NCBI GenBank assembly: GCA_021464245.1
Contig: JADCRB010000053.1
Coordinates: 2,237,057-2,301,056, forward strand
Direction: 5' to 3'
Source of the DNA: Carallia brachiata
Lineage: Eukaryota; Streptophyta; Magnoliopsida; Malpighiales; Rhizophoraceae
DNA: 64,000 bases
Below are positions 47,114 to 58,660 of this stretch, piece by piece. The first letter of the stretch is position 1. Each line of letters begins with the position of its first letter. The position numbers and the translations under genes were made by a program. Under the pieces are notes generated by a model. It had not been told where the DNA came from. It saw nothing but the letters and a program-made list of their open reading frames with translations, and made no database searches.

Positions 47114-49452
47114 TCAGCATCCACCACTTGCAGGTTCAATTGAACTCAGGAGTCCATTACCCCTCAATTGCATGCAGTGCTCTTCAGCATCAGCCTGAGC
47201 ACAAACAATCACCACTGACAAGCCGTTGTAGTGTGCTTCCTGCATTATGTTAACTGCATTGTCAAGGGTCATCCCTGGGATAACCTTCATCAGAACTTGA
47301 ACAACATATTCCCGCTTATTGAAATTGTCATTGTGAAGTATCACGCGATAAGGTGGAGACATTTTCCTTGATTTCCTGGACAAAAAAATGGAAAAAAAAA
47401 TATTATCATTGGTCCAAGTCATTTAGTCTCGCCTGGTGTGTGACCTAGATAACCAATAATGCACTCAATACCAAAATGATTCAATTGGATTATCACAAAC
47501 TACCAATCCACGCAAAATGGCAAACCATACATGGAGAAAAACCTTAAAATTAGCACCAAAGCACTCACAAAAATGTCTCATGAAGGCAAAACTGTAGCAA
47601 AAGGTTGACAGAAAATATAAAGTTGACGTGACAAGACTTAAAATTTGAACATAGACCTCAAATGATAACTACCATCTCATTATAAGTCATGCACAAAGTA
47701 AGTCCAGCTCCCAATAATAGGAATTACACTCAGCAGATTAGCAGCAACAGAGCACCACAAACTTTTACGTACATGCTCTTGACCCACAAAGAGAAGGAAA
47801 TACAGACATATCAGTCACTCAAGTCCAAAAAGTTTATAACTGTACCTCAAATCAAACTCAGATTCACGGCCGGGAGTGGTTTTTTCAATAGTTGGCCGCT
47901 CCAATAACCCTCCTCCTTTCCCCGACCCTGTTGTTGGTACTGCCATGAGAATCCCGCGATTGGGACATAGTCCTCTACAAAGAGAGTGTTTATCGCCTGT
48001 TGCAAATAATTATCAAAGTATAAACATCAACATAGCTTTCAAGGAATTAGAAACACAAGAAATTCCACAAAAACAGTAAAATGAAACACCTTACCATGAA
48101 TATTCAGGAACCATACTATACCCAAGTCAATGCAAAAACAACATAACAACAAGCTTGCAACATCAAATACCACTACCAACAACAACAACAGCAACAAAGT
48201 TTTAAACACAAATTTAATTGGGGTGGGTCTACTACATGTATCTTTCTTGCCATTCCATTCTTTTATGAAAGAAGCTAGGAGTCAAATCTAATTGTTCTAA
48301 ATCCTTCCAAACTAAAGATTCCTACATCTACTTAAGTTGTCCTCTCCCTCTCTTCTCACCGTCCACCTCAATTTGGTCACCCTTCAAAATTAGAGGAGGG
48401 TTTTAGAAGGTTAGGTTCACAGGATCATAGGTTCGCGGGAGCAGCTACTATAAAACAAGGCAAACCCTTATGAAATGAATGTTTTTAGCAATACTGAATA
48501 CCACCAAAAGGGAAAAAAAAGCCAAAGATGCTAGATCTCCAAGTTCGTGAATTAGCAGTTAGAGATACTTGGCCAACTCAGAACACATTATTACACAAGC
48601 TAAACAACTACAGAGTAAGGAAGGACAAAACATACACCAAAAAGTCCAACGTAAGTCCAATAAATCATCATGGGCATTGCAGCAATTAACTCGCCCAGAC
48701 CATCAATCATAAAACTTGGAAAACTCTTGATGCCTACGTTGTCGTCCAACATGCAAAACGCACAACAATTTGCATTTTACTGCATACACATACAATTACA
48801 TAGTGACTCAAGTTACACCACCTTACACGCAATTAAACAGGAAACTTAGCCCCAGAGAACCCCAATTTTCACTCCTTTTTTTTTTTTTTAAACTAATACC
48901 ATTTATCTTGACATCTTCCAGCATTGCTTTCCACTGAAGTTTTAATCTATGCAAAAAAAAAAAAGAAGGAAGGTTCCAGCCTGACTGTGGTGGTCGAGGG
49001 CAGTGTGCCTCAACCACATGCGCTTACAATCCCAGCCTATGCCCTCACCTCTCCCATCCTCAATCTCTACCATCCCAACAGCCGGACTAGCAGCTCGGGA
49101 AAAAAATATATAAATAAATGACAAACTTGATAAAAATCAAAAACAAAAAACATGAAATAAATGAAAAATAAATAATGGGTATCGAACTAAACAGTCCTAA
49201 TGGGGGAAAAATGCGAGCTTTTTCTAAATTGAACGCAAGCTTAGAGAAAAAAAAAAATTACAGAGGGATGTAATATAAAGAAAGAAAAGAAAACAAAAAA
49301 AAGAAAAATTGCGAGAGCAATAAAATTTCAGGGAATTTACATTGAGAAAGAGAGAAAAAGATGAAAAGATAAAGGTGAGTCGAACCTTGTTTGGGATGGA
49401 AGAGGTGATGATTAGGTGAGAGAGCCAATCTCCCAGAAATCGCACTCTCCAT
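47114..49452 (-). CDS. CLPS1: Chloroplast ClpS1, N-end-rule adaptor of the Clp protease
   Basis: Three exons, 49386-49452, 47846-47996 and 47114-47375, join in frame to 159 residues, the usual length of plant ClpS1. Exon 1 gives the plastid transit peptide start (MESAISGRLALSPNHHLFHP). Exon 2 gives GDKHSLCRG, a Gly-rich link and KTTPGRESEFDL. Exon 3 gives the ClpS fold: PPYRVILHNDNFNKREYVV (the HNDxxN region that binds the N-terminal residue), VLMKVIPGM, MQEAHYNGLSVVIVCAQADA and the C-terminal EEHCMQLRGNGLLSSIEP. ClpS delivers N-degron substrates to the ClpC chaperone in the stroma. Intron 1 is about 1.4 kb and holds repeat material. A CT-rich tract at 49457-49498 (GA in the transcript) lies just upstream, typical of a plant 5' leader. 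Exon 1 and part of intron 1 are duplicated at 60.8-61.6 kb. Confidence 0.95.
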
Positions 49453-49456
49453 CGCT

Positions 49457-49498
49457 CCCTCTCTCTCTCTGGGTCTCTCTCTCTCTCTCTCTCTTTCT
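49457..49498. repeat. CT/GA microsatellite upstream of ClpS1
   Basis: CT repeats with one GGG interruption, lying just upstream of the ClpS1 start on the minus strand (GA-rich leader). The duplicate near 61647-61666 has a much shorter tract. Confidence 0.75.
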
Positions 49499-50247
49499 GT
49501 GTCAGGAAATTTGTTTACCGGATTTTTTTTGGCTACGTTTTTTTTTTGTTCCTCTTATTCCGTGCAAAATGAGAGGAAAAATAATTATAAACTGATCAAT
49601 TTACCAAAAAACAAAAAAAAAAAACTGGTGGTTAGGATTTGGGAATGTTACCTTAAACTGGAATAGATTTTTTTTCGGTGGAATCATCGTCAAATTGAAA
49701 AAGATATGGGTTGTGAAATTTATAAAAATTAAAAAATAAATAAATTATTAAATATTATTAAATAAATTGTATATTAATTTATAATTTTTATAAATTTATT
49801 TGTCAATTCTATTTTATTTATTAAAAGAATATATTAAATTATAAAATACATAATAACAATAATTATTTCTACACTTACTGACCATAAGTCTTCATTCTTA
49901 AAATTAGAAGTAATATTTCTAAAAATGAAAGTTAAATTTTTTATTATTGGAATTAGAATGTCTCCTCGTAGATTCTTTTTTCCCTTTTATTTTTATTTTT
50001 TATTTATTATCAACTAGCCTGGTGCCTAAGAAGACTCTAGAGGGAATGTGGGTGGGAAAGGCCAAAACCAGGCAGGGGTTCGTTGGTGGAGCAACAAGTT
50101 TCAAGCACTCAGGTGCTTCTTTTTTAATTTTTTAAGCATTTTACCATTTGAATATTAATATTGGGAAGGAAAAAAAAAACAGAAGAAAAGTGGTCTTTGA
50201 TTTTCAAAATAAATTAATTCTCGACAAAAAGTAAATTTGAAAGTTTA

Positions 50248-50522
50248 GACTTTGTTTGGATTTCTAAAAAAAAGTCAGGGAAAGAAAATGAAATATAATC
50301 ATTAATTTATTATTTTTTTATAATTTTTTATTCTTCATAACTTTTTCTTCTATCTAAATAATTTATTTTTCTCACAATTTTTTCTCCCACAAATTACTAT
50401 TTATTTTTTCTTTTTAGATATTTTCTTTTTCACAACATTTTTTTTTATACAAATAAGGTTATTTTTTCATAATTTTTTTTTATTTTTATCTTTTTCTCAC
50501 CTTTCTGTTAATTCAAACACCG
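50248..50522. mobile_element. MITE private to duplication copy 1
   Basis: About 275 bases beginning GACTTTGTTTGGATTTCT and ending GTTAATTCAAACACCGG, with complementary ends (GTTTGGATT / AATTCAAAC). The matching position in copy 2 (about 62590-62602, AACTTTGGTTTTAGTTACCG) lacks it, so the empty site is visible. AT-rich, non-coding. Confidence 0.65.
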
Positions 50523-50946
50523 GTTACCGTCTAGCCGTATTATTATTATTAATCATTAGCTCCGCGATAAAACTAACTTTATATTATTTCGTCAAAAATC
50601 CCGTTCTCTCTCTTAGAATTTAAAAGTGAGGTCTAATATGAAAGTGAAGCTTTTAACCGCCAGATATTCTTGGAAAAGCCAAACTCAGGCGTGTTCTTAG
50701 TGCTATTTGGATGAAAGTAAATTAACAGCATTATTTGTTTTTTTTTTTTTCTGTATATTTCATATATCATGCACAATACTACGATTAATTGAAAAGTTAT
50801 GTGAAACTTTTTTTTTATTTTATATTCAAATTTTAATGATTTTAATCTCATTTCCTAACCTTAGGCTTTCCTTATAACTCAAAAAAAAAAAAATACTAAT
50901 TACTAAGTGGAGTCTGGTGATTACAAAATTTATAATTTAGAGTGAT

Positions 50947-50961
50947 ATATATATATATATG

Positions 50962-50994
<33 letters not shown>
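50947..50994. repeat. (TA)n(GA)n compound microsatellite
   Basis: TA repeats followed by about 13 GA units; in duplication copy 2 the matching position (about 63124-63135) has no such expansion. Confidence 0.8.
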
Positions 50995-50995
<1 letters not shown>

Positions 50996-51067
50996 AGGCA
51001 TAACAAATTAGGCCCCGGGGCTATTCTGGAGGGCCCAACTAATGGGTAGGCCTAATTTCTAAAAATA

Positions 51068-52140
51068 CCTTACTTTTTTTTATATAAATATAAAAAATTA
51101 TTGTATTAATATTAAACGAGTCTGTATACAAAACCGATGTAATTGTATTACAAATACTTACAAAAAGCAGGAAAACGCGCTCGAATTGGCCTTTGACTAA
51201 CATGGTCAAACAGACCATTGTCTAACATGGTACAAAACTCGTTTAGACAATACACTAAATTGTGCCTAAACTTACTCGAAGACACAATCTTGAGCAGATA
51301 TAGATCAGTTGAATAAAATTGTATATGACAGTACTTACCGCATTTAATCAAATTTATAATAGAAATCAACCGAATACACCTAACAAACAGTCAATGCACA
51401 ACACCCATATCAAAATAATACGACAAAATCCGTCCTAACTTTATCCAAAAGAGACAGAGGTGTGGCAAAAAGTCAGAAGTGGCAATGATAGTGGTGACGC
51501 TGATGCCAACAACGGAGGTAGCTAGCAGAGGGAGGTGAAGAGTCCATAGGAGTTAGCTTTGAACTGGTGACAAGCGCTGGTCCATGGTGGCAGCAGTGTT
51601 GCCGACGCTGGCAACGATAGAGAAGGCCAGAGTTAGCAAGAGGTGGCAGAGCGGTCGTGGGTATTAGATTTGAAGGACCGACTGTAAGGTTGCTCCTCAG
51701 TGGTGGTGGCGCGGCTGCGGTGGTGGCAGCGACGGAGGCAAAAACGGTGGCTACCATGAGAAAACTTCGGATCTGATGGTTGGGAGGCCATGGGTGCTAG
51801 ATCTACAGTAATACAAGTCAAAAAACAAGCCAACTAGCATAAAGTGGAGGAGATTTGGAGAGAGAAGACTAAGTTGAGGAAGAAGAGGATGAGAGGGGAA
51901 GAAAGAGAAGAGAGGGAGGAAGGAAAGAGAGTGGCTTGGGAGAGAGGTGTGGCCGATGGTAGTACCAGAGCCACCACCGCCGGCCTAAAACTTGGGCTGT
52001 TGGGGGGGGTGTCAATGAGAGAGGAAAAGAGAGAGACAACGTCACTAACTATCCAAATACTTTTTGATTGAAAGACTGTAACTACGTCAACTAAGCAACG
52101 TACACCGAGATACAAGCTCAATGAGGTGGACATTACGTTG
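51068..52140 (-). mobile_element. Probable non-coding retroposon, minus strand
   Basis: On the minus strand the unit starts GC- and CT-rich near 52135. It passes through a Pro/Ser/Ala-coding-like GC-rich block (51480-51830) and ends at about 51070-51095 in TTTATATAAAAAAAAGTAAG, an A-rich tail. Short frames of 62-99 codons exist in several phases but show no known domain. The same block reappears at about 63215-64000 as part of the segmental duplication. Whether it is a retroposon or simply GC-rich non-coding sequence is open. Confidence 0.4.
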
Positions 52141-53597
52141 GCATTGACCCGTCAGATTCAATACTCCCGATTGTCAACCAACGTGTAAAGTGCCCTGGAT
52201 CCAACAAATGAAAGTAACCAGTGTATCTTAAAATTCAAAATCTAAAAGGTAAAGTTACTTCAGCAACTAGGGTTCAAAGTTACTTCGGCAAGGAACAAAA
52301 AAGTGCGGCTACGAATTGGAAGGAGGACTCGGATGAGGTAGCCATTTGAGGATGGAAGCTTTCTGCAGAAAGTCTGTGGGCATTTAATTTTTTTTTGTCT
52401 CTTTGAATCTGGGCAGTTAAATGGTTAGGTATAAGACGTCGGTGGGCATTTGGATTTCCGTCCAACAATCCAAATCGCCGATGTCCTTTCTAGACTGAAT
52501 CGAACGACAGTGGCGGCACTTCCGCTTGCCCCTATTTCTTTTGACTGTCCTAATTTTTGTTTGAATACAAACTATTGGGTTCTAGTTAAAAAAGCAAAAA
52601 AAATTATTGGGAGAATTTTACGGAGTCCATTGCCACATCATCACTTTCACAACCCTCAATGCCACGTAAATAAAATGTTTAACTATGCCATGTCAGATGT
52701 GTGGATAACTTGGTGTCTTTGCTCCGTGCACGAAAGATTTCCGGACTAAGAAAATGAAACAGTGACTTGCAGTAAGATGAACACAAAACTACAAAGCAAA
52801 CTGCCCCTACCTCAAAAGGACGTTAATTTTGATATAAAAATGCCAGACAGTGGGTAAGCACATAAAGAGTAATCTTTGCCTGCAAAAGTTGTGGTCCAAG
52901 GAAAAGAATAGCTTTTATTAAAGAATGTTTGCGATTTAACTATAAAAAGAAGCTCATTTATTGTTAGATTAAGGGTTACAAGTTTAAGTCTTTGTCATGA
53001 CATTTAATGATAAGTTTTTTTTTAATGTGTATAATACTCCTGAAAAGAGCTGTAGAGTATTATCCTATTAATAATAAAAAAAATAAATAAAAAAGAAAAG
53101 GTTGCCTTTATTTTTTGATTCATGTATTTATAACCAGTCACTTGCGTCACCAATTAAATTTTGTGTTAGAATGATTCTTTTGACAATTAATTGGGCTGTA
53201 TTCCAATGAAACTTTAAAAATACCTGGATATTGGAATACCTCTGCCGTCATAGTTCATTCATCTAGTCAAAGACCATCCATTTACAAAAGATCATATTTT
53301 GAGGATTCTATATGGTCCTTGACATTTATTAGCAACCAATTTTATTGCAAAATTAAATGAATCCAACTATTGAGCATATATTCACCCTAAACAAAAACGT
53401 TTAATTTGATGGCATAAAATACAAGACCTTGCAGTCCTGCACGTACAAAGCGGTAGGAAAAGAAAGAGCAGGTCCATTTCAAACTCTCAATAGTTAACAT
53501 AATTAATAATTTAACATGGCATAAGCACCATTATTAGGAATAATATGAAGTTCTTTTGCCACCTCAGTCACATTTTTTTGTGATTCTTTCTTCAACT
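52141..53597. other. Intergenic, downstream of the LHT gene
   Basis: No coding signal beyond short frames. A weak pol III-like box (GGGTTACAAGTTTAAGTC, near 52974) may mark a SINE fragment. Confidence 0.4.
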
Positions 53598-56500
53598 TCA
53601 TGTATAGAACCTGTAGGTGGAGGCATCAGTAACAATATTCCGAAAACCACCAATAGTGCACGCCATCATTATGAACAGCCCAATAAATATAGAAGCCTGC
53701 AGGATACCCAAAACCCAAAATTAAAAAAAAAAAGAATTATTAAAAAGAAATATATGCTAATTAAATGTTGCTTTATTCAGGAAAGCAATAGTGCTTGTGT
53801 AGAGATTTGAATACCCAATTAATGAACCATTTGACACTGAATCTCTTTGGCTTCTTTATTATCAGCCACATTATGCTAGGCAGCTGCAATAAAGCTCACT
53901 TATTAGAACGAATTTTTTTTCTTTACTAATGCAATTAGCTAGTCAATTAATCAGCAAAAAGTACAATAAGAGGACTTACAAAATATGAAGTGGGTGCAAA
54001 GCCAAATCCGCCAAAGAAACCAAGAAGATCTCCAAAAAATGGGAAGGTGACTCCAACGAGTAGTGTAAATGCTGCAAATCAAAGATATGATGTTCTGCGC
54101 ATTAGATTTATTTGTATTTTATCTTAGTTTATTTAGATATAAATTTACAAGCACTGGAGTGCATTTAAATGGTATTAAAATTGTCTGGGGAATTTACAAT
54201 GTCTCCTTAGTAGAGACCTAGTCCACACTAATTTAGAAACTCACCTACATAAGTAGATCGAGTTATGAGCCTAAGTGCAAGTCCTGATGGGAAGTTGAAT
54301 CTTTTGAGCATCATCCGCTCCAGCATGTCAAAAATAGGCATAGCATAGACCTAAAAACATTTTTCCAAAAGTTATCTCACAGCAGAATGCGTTAAAATAT
54401 AATTATTTTTTAGTATTTGAGATATCTTAGTTTAGTGGTTGGGGAATAAAGATGATCAATTAGAATCACTGTTTTGAATCACTTAAATTATTGCTGAGTC
54501 TTTTTATTTAAACATAAACTGTTAATTAAAAAAAAAAAAAGGGAAAAAGGTGCAAATCATACCTGGTAGCTACCAATAACATGAACCACCACCATTAAAT
54601 TGGCAGAGGCAATAAGCCAAGCAGGTTTTTTAAGTCCCATCAACACATTGTCTTCGACATCTTGTCCAAATGCCCAGTACCCTATCATGGCTACAGGGAA
54701 ATAGCAAATTGCATTGATAAAATAAGCACCCAGTGCCCCTTTCCACATGGGTATTTTTGAAGGTTTCTCAGGCGTTGATGGTATTGTAGCCTGAATTTCT
54801 AGAGCAACAGCATGTCCAGCAAATGCAAAAGAAATTTGGCCCAGAGAATTGAACACACGAAACATGTAATCAGCTGCACTCGTTTGCTTGTATCCATAGC
54901 TCACATTATCAATCTGGCCGTGAGCCAGGCAGCCCACCCAGGCTATAGTTGAATAGCTGCAATCAGAAATATATAGTGCGGAAGTATATAGTTAAAAAAA
55001 AAAAAAGTAAAATATACAAAATGTAGTTCCAGAGAGGTAGATATGTCATCATATAAAAAGCCAATAACTAGGCAGGGCTCAAATCTGCCACTTGCCTGCT
55101 ATTGAAGTCTCAGCCTAACCACCTATGCGGGGGCTTTAAGTATAAGTAATACAACTAAAAAGTCCCGATTTTCGGAAGCAATAATTTATTATGAAATTGA
55201 ACGGCTATAACTGCCTTGTGGCTTACGCCCTAATAGTGTTATACGTAATCCACCATTGTTATGGTTACTGAAACTCAGAATCTCAAACCTCAAGCCTCAT
55301 AATTCAGGAGAGAATGTCTTTACTATTATATTACAAGTGCCAAATGATATATCTAGCTTATGGATAACCACACACTAATAAATTTATCAATTTTACAAGG
55401 AAAACCATACATGTATCTAAACTTTATATCTTGAGATTCCTATGGTTCCATTAAATTTTGACATACCTCAGTTGCAAAAACCCCTAATCTCAACTGTTTT
55501 TCAATATCTACAAAACGGTATATCTCGAAGAAATTTACATTTATACCAATGAGTTATAATTTAATTGGTATTGTAATCATTTTTATAACTGAAAGTCTCG
55601 AGTTTGAATATCAATCTGAAACAACTAACCCAACAAAAAAATATGCACATGTCAAGCAACACAAGGAGCCACGAATGGTATGGTTTATAATACACCAGCT
55701 AAACTCTTTTAATTTTAGTTATTAAGATTTAAATTTTAGTACCGACAAACCTAATAAACAACGCAAGGACGTCATCAATAACAAAGTAATGAATTATACC
55801 TTTAAGTTTTGCAACTTCATATTTGCAATAGATTTTCAGGTGAAATAGAAACAATTTTGTGTCAGGGAAACATTAGACGGTTGTAATGAAATTCTGCGAA
55901 AAGCAAGTTCATATGTAATCTTTCCAATTCACATGCGCGAAAGATGAAATTCTGGCAGTGGCTTGGTATCAATCAGGAAAATGTAATTCTTTGTAAATTT
56001 CTGTCTCTCTCTCTCTCTCTCTATATATATATGTTGATCCCAGGAAGGGATGAACCCAGCTTAAACGCTACAGAGTGGGCCATAGAAACCCCAAATATCA
56101 TCTAGACGAAACTGCAAACTACCCACTGGTAGGCCGGGAAGAGCAGAAAAAATGTTCAAGTTGATCAAAAGCCGACGTAGCAAGGAAATCCGCCACCCTG
56201 TTAACCTCCCTGTGATTAGTAATCAAATTAAAGGAAAAAAAATCGAAGTACCTGAGTGACATAATTGCCGCTGCCAAGGAAACACCAGCAACCGAATTGA
56301 AGTTGGGAAGCTGGGACAAGAAGAAATGGATGCCCCCAAAGATCAGGATCCAGTAGGACTGCTTGATAGGTGTGCAATTCGTGCAAGCCATCTCCATGAA
56401 CTTCTTAAGACACTTGCCACCAGTGACCATGTACACAATATCACAACCCACCTGAACAATCAGTTGCTGAGGCAGTACAATCCATGCCCCAAGTTTTGGT

Positions 56501-57078
56501 CCAAAAGCATGGCGGCCGAGGTCGATGTAACGGTCGAACCGAGTCCCAGGAATGCATTCGTGTAGTTGTATCATCTGCCACATTGTGTTTAAGGTCATGC
56601 ACCAAGACAATACCATCACCATTGTCCCTGGACCCCTGCAATGAAAATATAGTCTTTTTCATTTTTGGTATGAAAGGACTAGAATTCCAACGCTTGAACT
56701 GTGACTAAGAGTTCAGGCAGCTTTGTCACTAGACCGCCTGTGCCTAACTTGCGCATTCAAGTACATGCTTTTTTAGCTAAGTTGCAGAATGACATACCAG
56801 CCTAAGTAGGCCATGGCATAGGGCAGGCTGAGGACACCTGCACCTATCATGGCCGTTACGGTGTGGAAAGTTGAGTACCACCATTTGGCTCGCCGAGATG
56901 GTTCGCCTTCCATCCATTTCTCCAAGGACTGATCTTCCTGTTTGGAGTCCATCAGAAGTGGTGAGGGATCATGGATGAGTAATTTTGTAGAAGAAGAGCT
57001 ATGTGGGTGTTATTGAAACAATAAATAAGCACTGTTACACTCTTAATTACATACCTTTGGAGAAGAACTTGAAACCAT
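53598..57078 (-). CDS. Lysine/histidine transporter-type amino-acid permease (LHT family)
   Basis: Eight exons on the minus strand: 57055-57078, 56798-56937, 56252-56635, 54563-54956, 54245-54350, 53980-54071, 53815-53883 and 53598-53696. They join with consistent phases to 435 residues, close to the ~440 of LHT1. The N-terminus is [20 protein letters not shown]. Then follow [20 protein letters not shown] and [15 protein letters not shown] (first membrane helix of the AAAP family), [59 protein letters not shown] (the conserved [13 protein letters not shown] motif), [19 protein letters not shown] and the end [20 protein letters not shown] proteins are plasma-membrane H+-coupled importers of amino acids with broad substrate range. 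The 24-base first exon is the least certain part; a start at 56949 (MDSKQEDQ...) is an alternative. Intron 3 carries a LINE relic. Confidence 0.92.
55998..56225 (-). mobile_element. LINE 3'-end relic inside LHT intron 3
   Basis: On the minus strand the frame reads [20 protein letters not shown], the terminal RNase H-like motif of plant LINEs (typically REGNxxADxLA). It is followed by [12 protein letters not shown] and then the repeat tail TATATATATAG(AG)n at 55998-56030. Only the last ~200 bases of the element are present, as expected for a strongly 5'-truncated insertion in the same orientation as the gene. Confidence 0.6.
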
Positions 57079-58660
57079 CTTCTCTGGCAAAAGGCACAGA
57101 CCCCCCAATTCCTATGCAAGTTCAGTCACTAACACGGTATATATGCAGTGATCTGGTCGCCCAAAATGTTGTGAATTCTGATGGAATAAAGGTGAGCTGA
57201 GTATATCACCTTAGTTTTAGTCCAAATGCTTTCCTGTATTATCTTTTGTCCTCTCACAATTTAAAGTGCTCACACACTCAGAGATCAGGAACATGACATC
57301 TGGGAATCTATGTGTATATTTTAAGGTAATTTTGAGCCCACCACTGCCGAATGGTTAAGGGAAAAGCTAGATAGTAAAATTTAGGTAGTAATAACATAAT
57401 AATAAAATAATGTGAATTGTTAGATGATTTAAATTTGAAAAAAATAAATAAATAAATTGTTAAATGTCATTAAATGAAACTGCGTGATTATTTTATTATT
57501 ACTTAATATTAAATTGTGCAATGAAAATCAGTTGTGTTTTTTTTTGCTAGATGGAAGTAAAGCAACTCAAAAGATGTACCATGGACTTGTGAGCATGAAA
57601 GCCATTAATTTAAGTTAAAGCTTCAAGAATTGTGCTTGTACTCAAGGAGTCAGGGAGACTAACTATGCCAATCCAAATACAAGAAAAATTATTAGTTTGG
57701 CGTGACCTTGGTGGTAATCTTTAGACCTGTAACTAATAATTTAAAGTCTAGTTGGTTGGTGATTGGGTTCTGTCCCCATTTACACTTATAGGAATTGCTT
57801 TATATATGGCCATTATTTCAGGTATGATGATTAAAGGAGAAAGCTGCTCGTCATATGTGTGTATTTCTGGTGGATGTCATATTCGTTTCTTGTAGAAGGG
57901 TCCCATACTGGCTTTGGAGACCAAAAGGAGAGTGCAAGGGACTGGACACCACAAAGGCAAAAGATGAATCCCCAGTGTTTTGCCATTTGCTAATCTTAGC
58001 ACCGCATTAGCATAATCATCACTCAAGCATCACAATGGCGATAGTGATGTCAGAACTGCAACAGGGTGGCAACCAGCCTCACCCAAACTTGGACCCCAGG
58101 GCTACACATTCCACAGAATTGACTGACTTTGCAGCAGCAACAATTGTGCATTTGCCCTTGCACTCAAGGGCCAATCTCCGTTCCACCCGAGAAAACCTTT
58201 GCACTCCTCCATTACTTTTTGGGAGGCCTACCCGTTGATCCCAGCACAAGCTTAGAATTCTAACTCTTCCAGAGTGGGGCCTTGAGATCCTTGTTCCATC
58301 ACTTCGCATACTTTGAATTGGTTTTGCACTAAGAACTGTAGGAGCATATCTGCAAGAACTTGCCCATAGACAACTTCATTCATCATAGCTAAAATACTTT
58401 GCATAATTCAGCCAATGATTCTGAATTTCTGACAGTCTACAAGGTCCATTAGCGGTCTGAAAAGTCAATTAACGGCTTGCTCGGAGTCCATTTAAAGTTC
58501 TATTGTCAACATAACGACATCACCGAAAGTCCATAATGTTACAAATAGTTTCAAGTTATCTGAATTTATATGATACAAGAATAAGACCTAGCATGCAAGA
58601 ACATGAGGCATGCAAAAGCTTATTTCGCTTATTTTTATTCTCACTGGATTTAAATTCTTA
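57079..58660. other. Upstream region of the LHT gene
   Basis: Likely promoter of the minus-strand transporter. Contains a MITE copy (57360-57516). At 58079-58309 a 76-codon minus-strand frame (RILSLCWDQRVGLPKSNGG near its middle) is of unknown origin and is not called. Confidence 0.4.
57360..57516. mobile_element. Short AT-rich MITE, family copy 2
   Basis: TTAGGTAGTAATAACATAAT at the left and TTATTATTACTTAATATTAA at the right are roughly inverted. Inside, GAATTGTTAGATGATTTAAA and TTGTTAAATGTCATTAAATG match the copy at 4806-4968. Confidence 0.5.

Larger units (their letters stand above)
48610..51833. repeat. Segmental duplication, copy 1
   Basis: From within ClpS1 intron 1, through exon 1 and the promoter, to at least 51833, this segment matches about 60780-64000 (offset near 12.18 kb) in the same orientation. 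Anchors: CAAATCATCATGGGCATT-like at 48662/60840, TTGCATTTTACTGCATACA-like at 48769/60949, the ClpS1 ATG at 49452/61646, GTTACCGTCTAGCCGTATTA at 50523/62600, and TTGAAGGACCGACTGTAAGG at 51669 against CTGAAGGACCGACTGTAGGG at 63839. Copy 1 has a private insertion at about 50248-50522 and a microsatellite at 50947-50994. Confidence 0.88.

Noticed and set aside
51473..52133. Minus-strand frames of 62-99 codons rich in Ala, Ser, Pro and His
   Set aside because: Overlapping phases in GC-rich repeat sequence; the duplicate block near 63.6-64.0 kb does not conserve any one frame.
58079..58309. 76-codon minus-strand frame with a transit-peptide-like look
   Set aside because: No family recognised, no splice partner or promoter context; left as uncertain sequence upstream of the LHT gene.
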